Positions 48,717 through 58,624 of a DNA stretch of 64,000 bases are shown piece by piece. The stretch comes from Bradyrhizobium sp. CCBAU 53340 (GTDB lineage Bacteria; Pseudomonadota; Alphaproteobacteria; Rhizobiales; Xanthobacteraceae), in contig NZ_CP030055.1 of NCBI RefSeq assembly GCF_015291645.1, positions 310,001 through 374,000 of the forward strand, read 5' to 3'. Position 1 is the first letter of the stretch. Every line of letters begins with the position of its first letter. A program made the translations under genes and the position numbers. The notes below the pieces were generated by a model. The model saw nothing but the letters and a program-made list of their open reading frames with translations, was not told the DNA's origin and did not search any database.

Positions 48717-50162
48717 CTATGCGTTGCCGGCGGCCCGGAATTGCACGCCGGCGCGCTGCAGGTTCTGTGGCAGGCTGGACAGCACCACCTTGCGGTCGGC
48801 GACCGCGGCGTGGAACTGGTCGAGCGCGATGTTGAACGCGGTCAGTGCGCCTTCCTCGATGGCGCCGTGATCGTAGCAGCGCAGGGTGTCGCGCAGGATC
48901 TCGTCGGCTTCGGTCTGCATCTGATCGAGCTCGTCGGTGGTCTCGCTCTTGCGGGCTGCGACCAGCATGTCGAGCAGCCGTTCCCGCTGATGATTGTTGC
49001 TGTTGCGCTCGTCCTTCTTTAGATAGCCCGCGAACCAGGCGCCGAGCGAGCCCATGGCCGAAAGCGCCATCAGGCTCCACCAGATGTAGTCGCTGTACTT
49101 GTCGAGGAAGGTCTTTTCCTCGCCGTCGACGAAGGCGGCAGCACCGGGATGCACGGGGATCACGGCATCCTTGTCGGTATCGGGCGTTTCGATCTTCGCG
49201 GCCTGCGGAAAGTCGGTCAGCAATTGCTGGCGCACGGCGAAAAGCTGCCGGGTGAAGGCCGCAACCGTGGTCTCGGACAGGCCTTTGCGCGCCACGATGT
49301 GATGCGAGAAGCTGATGGTCTTGACCTCGTCCTCGGGTCGATCGGGCGAGCCGCCGTAAGTGCCGGCGGGAATCTCGGAGGATTCATAGACCGGATGGCT
49401 CTGCGCGATCGCGTCGGCCCAATCGATCGCGAGGAAGGTCGGCGTGCCGCCATCCTTCGCGGAAGCTGCGATCGCGTCCGCCGTGATCTTGCTGTTGACC
49501 GGGCCTGCCGCGAGATAGACGTCGGCCTTCTGCGACTTGATTGCTTCGGTGGCTTCGCTCGCCGGGAATTGCACGATCTCGACCTTGGCGGGATCGACGC
49601 CGTATTGCTGGAGGATCACCTTGAGCAGATTGACGTTGGCCTGCGTCTTGCCGACCACGCCGACGCGATGGCCGGCGAGCTGCGCGATCTTGGTGATCTT
49701 CGCGCTCTTCTTCTTGCCCTTGCCGGGCGCCGACCACAGCACCACGACGTTCTTGCGCAGCGTCGCGACGGCTTGTGCGTTCTTGGGCACGTCGAGATCG
49801 CCGCGGATAATGGCGAGATCGGCCTTGCCCTCGGCGAGCTCATTGGCGCTGGCGATGGCGCCGTCGGTCTGGATCGGGCGCAGCCGCACGGAGCCTTTGC
49901 TCTGCGCAAAGGCCTGCGTCAGCGTCTGCACCACCTTGACGTCGTCGCTGTTGGCGGGACCGACCGCGATCTTCAGCACCACCGGCCGCATCGCGAAATA
50001 ATAGCCGCCCGCCAGCGCGCCGATGATGGCGAGCACCAGCGCCAGAGACACGAGTGCCGTCTTCCGCGCCGCAGATCGCGGCGAAGGCGGAGAGGGCGCT
50101 TCGGCCAGGTCGGATGCCCCGGTCATCGATCTCCCAAACAGGCGCTTCAGGCTCAGTTTCAT
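48717..50162 (-). CDS. TAXI-family TRAP transporter solute-binding protein, membrane-anchored
   Basis: A 481-residue protein. A membrane segment near residues 33-53 (VSLALVLAIIGALAGGYYF) is followed by a TAXI-type binding domain (about 60-345; KIAVGPANSDDVKVVQTLTQ at its start). A second membrane helix (about 366-386, WWSLMALSAMGSLGAWFAGYL) leads to a cytoplasmic helical tail of about 90 residues. Ordinary TAXI proteins are secreted, without the C-terminal helix and tail, and pair with a DctM permease; no permease gene is present here. It may be a receptor-like variant. Ligand unknown. Confidence 0.83.
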   Translation of the reverse strand: MKLSLKRLFGRSMTGASDLAEAPSPPSPRSAARKTALVSLALVLAIIGALAGGYYFAMRPVVLKIAVGPANSDDVKVVQTLTQAFAQSKGSVRLRPIQTDGAIASANELAEGKADLAIIRGDLDVPKNAQAVATLRKNVVVLWSAPGKGKKKSAKITKIAQLAGHRVGVVGKTQANVNLLKVILQQYGVDPAKVEIVQFPASEATEAIKSQKADVYLAAGPVNSKITADAIAASAKDGGTPTFLAIDWADAIAQSHPVYESSEIPAGTYGGSPDRPEDEVKTISFSHHIVARKGLSETTVAAFTRQLFAVRQQLLTDFPQAAKIETPDTDKDAVIPVHPGAAAFVDGEEKTFLDKYSDYIWWSLMALSAMGSLGAWFAGYLKKDERNSNNHQRERLLDMLVAARKSETTDELDQMQTEADEILRDTLRCYDHGAIEEGALTAFNIALDQFHAAVADRKVVLSSLPQNLQRAGVQFRAAGNA

Positions 50163-50311
50163 CTTGGCCGGCGATTTACGCCCACAATTGTAGCAAATTT
50201 CCTGCCCGACGGGGTTACATCTCCGTCATGGTTAGCGGATCGGCCCAATCCCGCATGAACCGAGGCGTAAGCACGGTGTTAGGGTAAAGTTCCCCTGAAC
50301 GGAGGTCCATC

Positions 50312-50614
50312 ATGGCAGAACGGCTGACGGCCGAGGCACGCAGGCAGGCGCTGGGCGGTATCCCGGGCTGGACCGAGATCCAGGGGCGCGATGCCATCGG
50401 GAAGACCTTTGTCTTCAAGGATTTCAACGAGGCCTTCGGCTTCATGACCCGCGCGGCGCTGGTCGCCGAGAAGATGGATCACCACCCCGAATGGCGCAAC
50501 GTCTACAAGACGGTGGAAGTGGTGCTGTCGACCCATGATGCCGGCGGCATCACCCGGCTCGACATCGAGCTCGCCACGGCGATGAACGCCATCGCGAAGC
50601 TGACGCCCGGCTGA
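50312..50614 (+). CDS. phhB: 4a-hydroxytetrahydrobiopterin dehydratase (pterin carbinolamine dehydratase)
   Basis: A 100-residue PCD/DCoH protein that dehydrates the pterin 4a-carbinolamine produced by aromatic-amino-acid hydroxylases. The sequence [48 protein letters not shown] holds the catalytic His residues. GGAGG precedes the ATG. It may also act as a molybdopterin- or RNA-related recycler. It is followed by a DUF1232 gene on the same strand, 91 bp on. Confidence 0.94.
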   Translation: MAERLTAEARRQALGGIPGWTEIQGRDAIGKTFVFKDFNEAFGFMTRAALVAEKMDHHPEWRNVYKTVEVVLSTHDAGGITRLDIELATAMNAIAKLTPG

Positions 50615-50705
50615 CATCTTGCAGGCAGGATGCGCATCCCCATGTTGTGATCAGCACGGGATGCGGCCATCCGCCACGTCCGGCGGGACGGGGAGATTGT
50701 CGAAC

Positions 50706-51098
50706 ATGGCTGCCGAACACAGCGTTGGCTTCGAGCCAGCCGATCGGCTCGCGGAAGATCGCGAAAGCTTGCGCCGCCGCTTCTGGCGCAAGCTCAAGCG
50801 CGTCGCTGCGCATCTGCCATTCACTGAGGATTTGCTCGCTGCCTATTACTGCGCGTTCGACCGGCAGACGCCGCGCCATGTCCAGGCGTCGCTATTGGGC
50901 GCGATCGCCTATTTCATCCTGCCGTTCGATTTCATTCCGGACGTGATGCCGGTGCTCGGCTTCACCGATGACGCCGCCATTCTCGCCACCGCCATCCGCA
51001 TGGTCGCCAGCCACATCACGACGGAGCATCGCGAAGCGGCGCGTGCCGCGCTGAAGCGCGGGGTGGGCGAGGCGGAGGAGAAAGCGGAAGCGGCGTAG
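50706..51098 (+). CDS. DUF1232 (YkvA) membrane protein
   Basis: A 130-residue protein with one clear hydrophobic segment (about 60-80) containing the family signature GAIAYFILPFDFIPDVMP and a second (about 85-100). YkvA/DUF1232 proteins have no known function. The ATG at 50706 is used; the frame runs upstream into the region after phhB. A family C repeat follows. Confidence 0.88.
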   Translation: MAAEHSVGFEPADRLAEDRESLRRRFWRKLKRVAAHLPFTEDLLAAYYCAFDRQTPRHVQASLLGAIAYFILPFDFIPDVMPVLGFTDDAAILATAIRMVASHITTEHREAARAALKRGVGEAEEKAEAA

Positions 51099-51120
51099 CG
51101 GGTATCGCCAAACATTCCGC

Positions 51121-51223
51121 TGTCATCCCCCGCGAAGGCGGGGAATCCAGTACGCCGCAGCTTGTCGATTGAATCACGACCGTCTCGGAGTACTGGATCG
51201 CCCGGTCGAGCCGGGCGATGACA
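51121..51223. repeat. Palindromic intergenic repeat, family C
   Basis: TGTCATCCCCCGCGAAGGCG at the left, GGGAATCCAGTACGCCGCAG, and TACTGGATCGCCCGGTCGAG then CCGGGCGATGACAATTG at the right. GTCATC and GATGAC close the element, and CCCCGC/GCGGGG and CCCGG/CCGGG are inner stems. It lies between the DUF1232 and quinone oxidoreductase stops. Only one copy is seen in this window. Confidence 0.85.
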
Positions 51224-51252
51224 ATTGAGTATGTGGCGACAGCACTACATCC

Positions 51253-52227
51253 TCACGGATGCAGGATCACCTTGCCCATGGCCTGGCGTCCCGCCAGCAC
51301 CTTCAGCGCATCCGCGGTCTGTGCGAGCGGGAAGGTGCGGTCGACATGCGATGAGATCTTGCCTTCCGCAGTCCACTTCACGAGCTTCTCGAGATTGGCG
51401 CGGTTCTTGGCGGGGTTGAGCCGGGTCCAGGCACCCCAGAACACGCCGCGGATATCGCAGCCCTTCAACAGTGCAAGGTTCAGCGGCATCTTCGGAATGT
51501 CGCCGGCGGCAAAGCCGATCACGAGGAAGCGGCCTTCCCAGGCGATCGAGCGCAGCGCCTGTTCGGCATACGCACCGCCCACTGGATCGAAGATGATGTC
51601 GACGCCCTTGCCGTCGGTGAGCTTGCGCAGGCCTTCCTTCAGATCTTCCTTGGCGTAGTTCAGCGTCAGCTCGGCGCCATGCGCCTTGGCAAAGGCGAGC
51701 TTCTCGTCCGACGAGGCGCAGGCGATCACCTTCAGGCCCATCAGCTTGCCGAGCTCGCAGGCTGCGAGACCCGTGCCGCCGGCAGCGCCGAGCACAGCGA
51801 GCGTCTCACCCGGCTTCGGGCTGGCGCGATCCTCCAGCGCATGCAGCGCCGTGCCGTAGATGATGATGATGCCGGCCGCGCGATCGTAGTCGAGATTGTC
51901 GGGGATCTTCACGATTCCTGCCGCCGGCAGCGCGATCTTCTCGCGCGCACCATTGTGGCCGCAGGAGGCGACGACGCGATCGCCGATCTTCAGATCGGTC
52001 ACGCCGGGACCGATACTCTCGATCACGCCGGCAACTTCCGCGGCCGGCGAGAACGGGAACGGCGGCTTGATCTGGTACTTGCCCTGAATCATCAGGATGT
52101 CGAAAAAATTCAGCGCCGCCGCCTTGATCGCGATCACCGCTTCGCCGGGACCAGCGACCGGATCCGGCACATCGGCGAGCACGAGATCGTCGGGCTGGCA
52201 ATATTGCGAACAGAGAATGGCTTTCAT
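51253..52227 (-). CDS. NADPH:quinone oxidoreductase-like MDR protein (zinc-independent)
   Basis: A 324-residue medium-chain dehydrogenase. It opens MKAILCSQYCQPDDLVLADV, has the NADP-binding VLGAAGGTGLAACELGKLMG (about 146-165) with SSDEKLAFAK, and lacks the structural and catalytic zinc Cys residues, fitting quinone reductases (QOR/YhdH type). The ATG at 52227 is the real start; the open frame runs far upstream through a repeat and the antisense of the next gene. Substrate unknown. Divergent from the DECR-like SDR. Confidence 0.92.
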   Translation of the reverse strand: MKAILCSQYCQPDDLVLADVPDPVAGPGEAVIAIKAAALNFFDILMIQGKYQIKPPFPFSPAAEVAGVIESIGPGVTDLKIGDRVVASCGHNGAREKIALPAAGIVKIPDNLDYDRAAGIIIIYGTALHALEDRASPKPGETLAVLGAAGGTGLAACELGKLMGLKVIACASSDEKLAFAKAHGAELTLNYAKEDLKEGLRKLTDGKGVDIIFDPVGGAYAEQALRSIAWEGRFLVIGFAAGDIPKMPLNLALLKGCDIRGVFWGAWTRLNPAKNRANLEKLVKWTAEGKISSHVDRTFPLAQTADALKVLAGRQAMGKVILHP

Positions 52228-52335
52228 GGCGGCACCTGGACGTTCGGGGTGGAATGAATGTTTGGCCGTTTCTGCCGGATTTAATGCGACCGGACAATCC
52301 AGATTCTTTGTCTGAGGAGCGCGCTGGCCTATCCT

Positions 52336-52422
52336 CGTCATTGCGAGCGCAGCGAAGCAATCCAGAGTCCGTCCCGCGGAAATAGTCTGGATTGCTTCGT
52401 CGCTTTGCTCCTCGCAATGACG
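52336..52422. repeat. Palindromic intergenic repeat, family B (copy 3 of 4)
   Basis: CGTCATTGCGAGCGCAGCGA at the left and GATTGCTTCGTCGCTTTGCT then CCTCGCAATGACG at the right. It sits in the divergent promoter region between the quinone oxidoreductase and SDR genes, and ends only 28 bp before the SDR start. Confidence 0.9.
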
Positions 52423-52449
52423 AAACCCGCGGAGAAAGGGATTCAAACG

Positions 52450-53289
52450 ATGTTTGAAACAGGTCTGCTCAAGGGAAAGCGCATCCTCGTCACCGGCGGC
52501 GGCTCCGGGCTTGGCGCTGCGATGGGACGCCGCTTCCTCGCGCTCGGCGCCGAGCTCGTGATCTGCGGGCGCAAGCTCGACCGTCTCGAAGCAACCGCGA
52601 GCGAGATGCGCGCTGCGACCAGCGGCAAGGTCACGACCGTGACGTGCGATGTTCGCGATGGTGCCGCGGTCGATGCGATGATGGACACGATCTGGCGCGA
52701 GGCGCCGCTCGACATTCTCGTCAACAACGCTGCCGCGACCTTCATCGCGCAAAGTGAGCATCTGTCGTTCCGCGCGGCCGATGCGATTCTGGCGCCGACA
52801 CTGCATGGCGCGATGTACTGCACGCTCGCCGCCGGCAAGCGCTGGATCGAAGGTGCGCACAATGGCGTCGTGCTCTCGATCCTCTCGACCTCGACCATTA
52901 CCGGGCGCGCCTTCACCGTCCCTTCCGCGATGGCCAAATCGGCGGTGCTGGCGATGACCAAGAGCCTCGCGGTGGAATGGGGCCCGAAGGGCATCCGCAC
53001 GGTCGCGATCGCACCGGGACCGTTCCCCACCGCCGGTGCGTCGGGGCAGCTCCGCCCCGAGGGCCGCGACGAAGGTTGGACCACCCACAACCCGCTCGGA
53101 CGCGTCGGCCAGCATAGCGAGCTGGCCGACCTCGCCAGCTTCCTGGTCTCGGACCGCGCCGGATACATCAACGGTGAGATGGTGGTGATCGACGGCGGCG
53201 CCCATTTGCGCAGTTCCGGCGCCGAGGACCTGTTGCAATGGACTGATGCGCAGTGGGCGGAACAGCGCGCCGCGCGGTCCAAAAGCTGA
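52450..53289 (+). CDS. SDR resembling 2,4-dienoyl-CoA reductase
   Basis: A 279-residue SDR. NAD(P) motif is ILVTGGGSGLGAAMGRRF and LVNNAAATFIAQSEHLS is very like the matching segment of mitochondrial DECR1. At the active site the usual Tyr-x3-Lys is replaced by SAMAK (in VPSAMAKSAVLAMTKSLAVEW), as in 2,4-dienoyl-CoA reductases, which use a displaced Tyr. However, the displaced Tyr of DECR1 is also not seen here (STSTITGRAFTVPS). The start at 52450 is preferred over in-frame codons inside the repeat. It probably acts in unsaturated fatty-acid beta-oxidation, but activity should not be taken as given. Confidence 0.85.
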   Translation: MFETGLLKGKRILVTGGGSGLGAAMGRRFLALGAELVICGRKLDRLEATASEMRAATSGKVTTVTCDVRDGAAVDAMMDTIWREAPLDILVNNAAATFIAQSEHLSFRAADAILAPTLHGAMYCTLAAGKRWIEGAHNGVVLSILSTSTITGRAFTVPSAMAKSAVLAMTKSLAVEWGPKGIRTVAIAPGPFPTAGASGQLRPEGRDEGWTTHNPLGRVGQHSELADLASFLVSDRAGYINGEMVVIDGGAHLRSSGAEDLLQWTDAQWAEQRAARSKS

Positions 53290-53403
53290 CCGTGGCGTCC
53301 CGCTAACTACCTTCCCAAACTGGACTTTCCCGGTTATCCCTGCCCGGGGACAAATCGCCGCCGGGCCATCTTCCAGTCACAATATTGAGGGAACCACTCC
53401 AGC

Positions 53404-54030
53404 ATGTGGCGGGCGCTCTTTTTGGCTTTGATGACTGGCGTGGCGGCGTGGGGATTGGGTGATTCCGCACGCGCCCAGACGGCGCAACCGGCGTCGAAGG
53501 CGGCGGCCAAGCCAGCGGCCAAGACGGCAGCCAAGCCCGAGAGCAAGCAGGCCGCTCCCGCTGCGGCGGTTGCGGGTGGCGCCGAGCCGACGCTGATCGG
53601 CCAGTTCGGCACCTGGGGTGCCTATGCGGCGACACCCAACGGCAAGAAGGTCTGCTTTGCGCTGGCGAAGCCCTCGTCGTCGAAGACCAATCCGCCGAAC
53701 CGGCCGCGCGATCCGGCCTATGCCTTCGTCTCGACCCGGCCGGCCGAGAAGGTGAACAACGAAGTCTCCGTCATGATCGGCTACGCGCTGAAGCCGGGCT
53801 CGGAATCGACCGTCGAGGTCGGCGGCGCCTCCTTTGCGATGTATACGCAGGGTGACGGCCTCTGGATCAAGAATGCGGCCGAGGAGGAGCGGATGGTGGA
53901 AGCCATGCGCAAATCCGCAGATCTCGTGGTCAAGGGCACCTCGGCCAAGGGCACGGAAACCACCGACACGTTTTCGCTGAAGGGCCTCGCCCAGGCGCTC
54001 GACAAGATCGCTCAGGATTGCCGGCATTAA
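53404..54030 (+). CDS. Invasion-associated locus B (IalB)-family periplasmic protein
   Basis: A 208-residue protein with a signal peptide (MWRALFLALMTGVAAWGLGD, cut near ARA), a Lys/Ala-rich linker (about 27-62), and a C-terminal IalB-like domain: IGQFGTWGAYAATPNGKKVCFALAKP, then EVSVMIGYALKPGSE, VEVGG, FAMYTQGDGLWI. Two cysteines (in KKVCFA and near the end, DCRH) could pair. IalB-family proteins are secreted in Rhizobiales and named for a Bartonella invasion locus; in a non-pathogen the role is unknown. Confidence 0.83.
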   Translation: MWRALFLALMTGVAAWGLGDSARAQTAQPASKAAAKPAAKTAAKPESKQAAPAAAVAGGAEPTLIGQFGTWGAYAATPNGKKVCFALAKPSSSKTNPPNRPRDPAYAFVSTRPAEKVNNEVSVMIGYALKPGSESTVEVGGASFAMYTQGDGLWIKNAAEEERMVEAMRKSADLVVKGTSAKGTETTDTFSLKGLAQALDKIAQDCRH

Positions 54031-54098
54031 GGCTGCGGGCGAGAAGGTCGCAATCGGCGGTCCCGGTTGCTATATAGAGCCGGTTCCAGATTTTCTTC

Positions 54099-54178
54099 CG
54101 TCATTCCGGGGCGCGCAAAGCGCGAACCCGGAATCTCGAGGTTCCGGGTTCAGCTCTTTGAGCTGCCCCGGAACGACC
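54099..54178. repeat. Palindromic intergenic repeat, family D
   Basis: CGTCATTCCGGGGCGCGCAA at the left end and GCTGCCCCGGAACGACC at the right, with CGAACCCGGAATC/GGTTCCGGGTTC as an inner inverted pair. It ends about 20 bp before the rlmN start. Only one copy is seen here. Confidence 0.85.
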
Positions 54179-54197
54179 ACAGCAATTAGGCCCATAG

Positions 54198-55400
54198 ATG
54201 CAACCGACGATCGAGCCGCGCGACGCAATCCTGGTGGAGAAGACTCCGCTCGAAACCTACGTGCCGCCGGCAAAGCCGTCGCTGATCGGTCTGTCGCGCA
54301 CCGAGCTCGCCGATCGGCTCGGTGAGATCGGCGTTGCGCCGGCACAGCGCAAGATGCGCGTGCAGCAGCTCTGGCACTGGCTCTATTTCCGCGGCGCCCA
54401 GAGTTTTGACGACATGACCTCGATCTCGAAGGGCATTCGCGCCGATCTCGCGCAGCACTTCACGGTGGATCGTCCCGAAGTCGTGGCCGAGCAGATCTCC
54501 AATGACGGCACCCGCAAATGGCTGCTGCGGCTGCCGAGCGGCGACAATGTTCAGAAGGCGCATGAAGTCGAGTGCGTCTACATCCCCGAGACCGATCGCG
54601 GCACGCTCTGCGTCTCCTCGCAGGTCGGCTGCACGCTGAACTGCTCGTTCTGTCATACCGGCACGCAACGTCTGGTGCGCAACCTTACCGCCGGCGAGAT
54701 CGTCGGTCAGATCATGGTCGCGCGCGATCGCCTGAACGATTGGGCCGATCGCGAGGACGGCACGCGCCGCGTCACCAACATCGTGATGATGGGCATGGGC
54801 GAGCCGCTCTACAATTTCGACGCGGTCCGCGATGCGCTCTTGATCGTCGGCGACAACGAGGGTATCGGCATCTCCCGCCGCCGCATCACGCTGTCGACCT
54901 CGGGCGTGGTGCCGAACATCGTGCGCGCCGGCGAGGAGATCGGCGTCATGCTCGCGATCTCGCTGCATGCGGTGCGCGACGAGCTGCGCAACGAGCTGGT
55001 GCCGCTCAACCGCAAATATCCGATCAAGGAATTGCTTCAGGCCTGCCGCGACTATCCCGGTGCTTCGAATGCCCGCCGCATCACCTTCGAATATGTGATG
55101 CTTAAGGGCGTCAACGATTCGCTCGACGATGCGAAACTGCTGGTGAAGCTGCTCAAGGGCATTCACGCCAAGATCAATCTGATCCCGTTCAATCCCTGGC
55201 CCGGCACGGCCTATGAATGCTCGGACTGGGACCAGATCGAAAAGTTCTCCGAATACATTTTCAACGCCGGCTATTCCTCGCCGGTGCGCACCCCGCGCGG
55301 CCGCGACATCCTCGCTGCCTGCGGCCAGCTCAAGTCGGAGACGGAGAAGCTGAGCGCGCGCGAACGCCAGGCGCTGCGCGCCATGGCGATGACGGATTGA
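54198..55400 (+). CDS. rlmN: Dual-specificity 23S rRNA/tRNA A2503/A37 methyltransferase RlmN
   Basis: A 400-residue radical SAM methyltransferase, methylating A2503 of 23S rRNA and A37 of some tRNAs. The 4Fe-4S motif is [11 protein letters not shown] (Cys-x3-Cys-x2-Cys), and MGMGEPLYN and FNPWPGT are further signatures. The C-terminal [21 protein letters not shown] has the methyl-carrying Cys. The start MQPTIEPRD at 54198 follows a family D repeat. Length is slightly above average because of an N-terminal extension. Confidence 0.96.
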   Translation: MQPTIEPRDAILVEKTPLETYVPPAKPSLIGLSRTELADRLGEIGVAPAQRKMRVQQLWHWLYFRGAQSFDDMTSISKGIRADLAQHFTVDRPEVVAEQISNDGTRKWLLRLPSGDNVQKAHEVECVYIPETDRGTLCVSSQVGCTLNCSFCHTGTQRLVRNLTAGEIVGQIMVARDRLNDWADREDGTRRVTNIVMMGMGEPLYNFDAVRDALLIVGDNEGIGISRRRITLSTSGVVPNIVRAGEEIGVMLAISLHAVRDELRNELVPLNRKYPIKELLQACRDYPGASNARRITFEYVMLKGVNDSLDDAKLLVKLLKGIHAKINLIPFNPWPGTAYECSDWDQIEKFSEYIFNAGYSSPVRTPRGRDILAACGQLKSETEKLSARERQALRAMAMTD

Positions 55401-55429
55401 GTTGATGGGTGCCCGCGCTCTCGCATCCT

Positions 55430-55508
55430 CGTCATTGCGAGCGCAGCGAAGCAATCCAGAATCTTTCCGCAGCGGCAGTCTGGATTGCTTCGCTGCGCTC
55501 GCAATGAT
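55430..55508. repeat. Palindromic intergenic repeat, family B (copy 4 of 4)
   Basis: CGTCATTGCGAGCGCAGCGA at the left and TCGCTGCGCTCGCAATGATG at the right, around AGCAATCCAG. It lies between rlmN and the membrane-protein gene and ends 21 bp before that gene's start. Confidence 0.9.
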
Positions 55509-55529
55509 GACTACGGTGGCTTTCCCCGC

Positions 55530-56024
55530 ATGTCCCTGATCGGCCGCCTCATCGTCATCTTCATCGGCTTTCTCGCCGCCTGCTTCGTCGGCGGCATGAT
55601 CGTCGTCGGTGCGCTGCTGTTTCCCGAATTTTCCGATCTTGGCGCCGGTCCGGTCGATCAGGGCACGATCGACATCCTGCTCGGCTTCGGTTTCATCTTC
55701 GTCTCGGGATTTGCGCTGGTGCCGGCGGCGGTGATCGTCGCGATCACCGAAGCGCTCTACATCCGCAGTGCGCTCGCCTATGCCGTCGGCGGCGGCCTCG
55801 GCGGGCTCGCCTGCTATCTCGGCCTCGTCCCGTTCCACCCTGACACGTTTCAGTTCGAGGGCATCGTGCGTCGGCATCTGGAGATCATGACCGGTGCGGG
55901 CATTGTCGCGGGCGTCGTTTATTGGCTGATCGCCGGCCGCAATGCCGGCGCCTGGCGCATCCCGTCGCCCCCGCGCGAACCGCCCCCGCCACTGCCGTCG
56001 AATTCGAGGCCGGATGCAAGGTGA
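55530..56024 (+). CDS. Integral membrane protein, uncharacterised
   Basis: A 164-residue protein with four hydrophobic helices (about 6-30, 48-75, 80-100, 120-140) and a short Pro-rich C-terminal tail (PPREPPPPLPSNS). No motif identifies it. The start at 55530 is used because the open frame upstream runs through a family B repeat. It follows rlmN and precedes the PAP2 phosphatase gene by 83 bp on the same strand. Confidence 0.75.
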   Translation: MSLIGRLIVIFIGFLAACFVGGMIVVGALLFPEFSDLGAGPVDQGTIDILLGFGFIFVSGFALVPAAVIVAITEALYIRSALAYAVGGGLGGLACYLGLVPFHPDTFQFEGIVRRHLEIMTGAGIVAGVVYWLIAGRNAGAWRIPSPPREPPPPLPSNSRPDAR

Positions 56025-56107
56025 CTTTCTTACCCTCCCCTGGAGGGGGAGGATGGGTACCTTCCTTGGGGTTTTCATCCCCGTCCCACTCCGCTAAACC
56101 GCGCGCC

Positions 56108-56884
56108 ATGAACCGGACTGGACTCTTCATCGCCCTGGCGCTGTGGCTCGTGATCGGCGTCGTTTTCGGCCTCTATCCCGAGCTCGATCTCAAGATCGCC
56201 GCGCTGTTCTTCGATCCTGATACCAGGACGTTTCCGCTCAAGCTGAACGGCTGGGCCGGGATCGCGCGTGATGCTGCGATGTGGGTGTCCTGGGCGTTCG
56301 TGCTGCCGTCGCTGGTTGCGCTCGTTGTCAAGATGATCAGGCCCGACCGTCCCTTGATGGTGTCGGGCCGCGCGATCGTGTTCCTGCTGGTGACGATCAT
56401 TCTGTCGGCCGGCATTCTCACCAATCTCACCTTCAAGACCTATTGGGGCCGGCCGCGGCCGGTGGTGGTGACGCAGTTTGCCGGCGATCAGCAGTTCGTG
56501 GCGTGGTGGGATCCGCGCGGCGATTGTGCGCGCAATTGCTCGTTCTTCTCGGGCGAAGGCGCGACCGCGTTCTGGACGCTGGCGCCGGCCGCGCTGGCGC
56601 CCCCGGCGTGGCGGCCGCTCGCCTATGCCGGCGCGGTGGTGTTCGGGGCCGTGACCAGCGGGCTCCGCATGGCCTTCGGCGGCCATTTCTTCACCGATGT
56701 TGCGACCGCCGGCCTCGTCACCTTCCTCGTGATCTGGCTTGCTTATGCGATGATCTACCGCTGGTCGCGGACCCGGTTCTCGGACGGGGCGGTCGATGCC
56801 GCCCTGACCCGGCTGAACATGCCTGCCTACCGGCTCCGCAAGCGCCTGTTCGGCCGCAAGACCGGTCCCGCACCCTCGATTTGA
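56108..56884 (+). CDS. PAP2-superfamily phosphatase (LpxE/LpxF-like, lipid-A type)
   Basis: A 258-residue membrane phosphatase with about six helices. The acid-phosphatase signatures are KTYWGRPRP (K-x6-RP), FFSGEGATAFW (the SGE variant of PSGH), and LRMAFGGHFFTDV (R-x5-H-x3-D). The SGE variant and the spacing suggest an LpxE/LpxF-like lipid-A phosphatase or related undecaprenyl phosphatase. The ATG at 56108 is chosen; the frame upstream is shadow of the preceding gene. The argG start follows after 93 bp. Confidence 0.87.
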   Translation: MNRTGLFIALALWLVIGVVFGLYPELDLKIAALFFDPDTRTFPLKLNGWAGIARDAAMWVSWAFVLPSLVALVVKMIRPDRPLMVSGRAIVFLLVTIILSAGILTNLTFKTYWGRPRPVVVTQFAGDQQFVAWWDPRGDCARNCSFFSGEGATAFWTLAPAALAPPAWRPLAYAGAVVFGAVTSGLRMAFGGHFFTDVATAGLVTFLVIWLAYAMIYRWSRTRFSDGAVDAALTRLNMPAYRLRKRLFGRKTGPAPSI

Positions 56885-58315
<1,431 letters not shown>

Positions 58316-58327
58316 TACCTCCGCTCT

Positions 58328-58430
58328 CGTAGGGTGGGCAAAGGCGCGTTCTTCGCGCGCCGTGCCCACGCTGTGCTTCGGGGAGAGGTGGTGGGCACGG
58401 CGCTTGCGCGCCTTTGCCCACCACCCTACG
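58328..58430. repeat. Palindromic intergenic repeat, family E
   Basis: CGTAGGGTGGGCAAAGGCGC at the left and GCGCGCCTTTGCCCACCACC then CTACG at the right form long inverted arms, with an inner CGCGCCGTGCCCAC/GTGGGCACGGCGC pair. One copy in the window. Confidence 0.9.
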
Positions 58431-58445
58431 AATGCTGAGGCTCCC

Positions 58446-58573
58446 GTGTCCCGGACGCGATGCAGCGCGCAGCGGTGCATCGCAGAGCCGGGACCCAGAC
58501 TCTCTCGACGGTTTCGCTTTTGGCTTCTGGGCCCCGGCTCTGCGGCGCTCCGCGCCGCGTCCGGGGCACGAGA
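58446..58573. repeat. Palindromic intergenic repeat, family A (copy 4 of 4)
   Basis: Left end GTGTCCCGGACGCGATGCAG, middle CTGGGCCCCGGCTCTGCGGC, right end CGCGTCCGGGGCACGAGAAA. It is placed between the family E repeat and the terminator of the OmpA-domain gene. Confidence 0.87.
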
Positions 58574-58579
58574 AAAACA

Positions 58580-58609
58580 AAAATGGCCGGGATTGCTCCC
58601 GGCCATTTT
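58580..58609. terminator. Bidirectional intrinsic terminator after the OmpA-domain gene
   Basis: A perfect 12-bp stem (AAAATGGCCGGG / CCCGGCCATTTT) with a 6-nt loop, followed by CTTTTT on the plus side and A-rich on the other. It ends the minus-strand OmpA-domain gene (stop at 58625) and is nearly identical to the terminator at 23673. Confidence 0.9.
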
Positions 58610-58624
58610 CTTTTTGCAGCAGTC

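Larger units (their letters stand above)
58316..58624. other. Gene-free stretch between argG and the OmpA-domain gene, filled with repeats
   Basis: This 309-bp gap contains no gene. It holds a family E palindrome (58328-58430), a family A palindrome (58446-58573) and an intrinsic terminator (58580-58609), listed separately. Confidence 0.8.

Noticed and set aside
52228..53238. The long minus-strand extension upstream of the quinone oxidoreductase
   Set aside because: It crosses a repeat and the antisense of the SDR gene; the true protein starts at the ATG at 52227.
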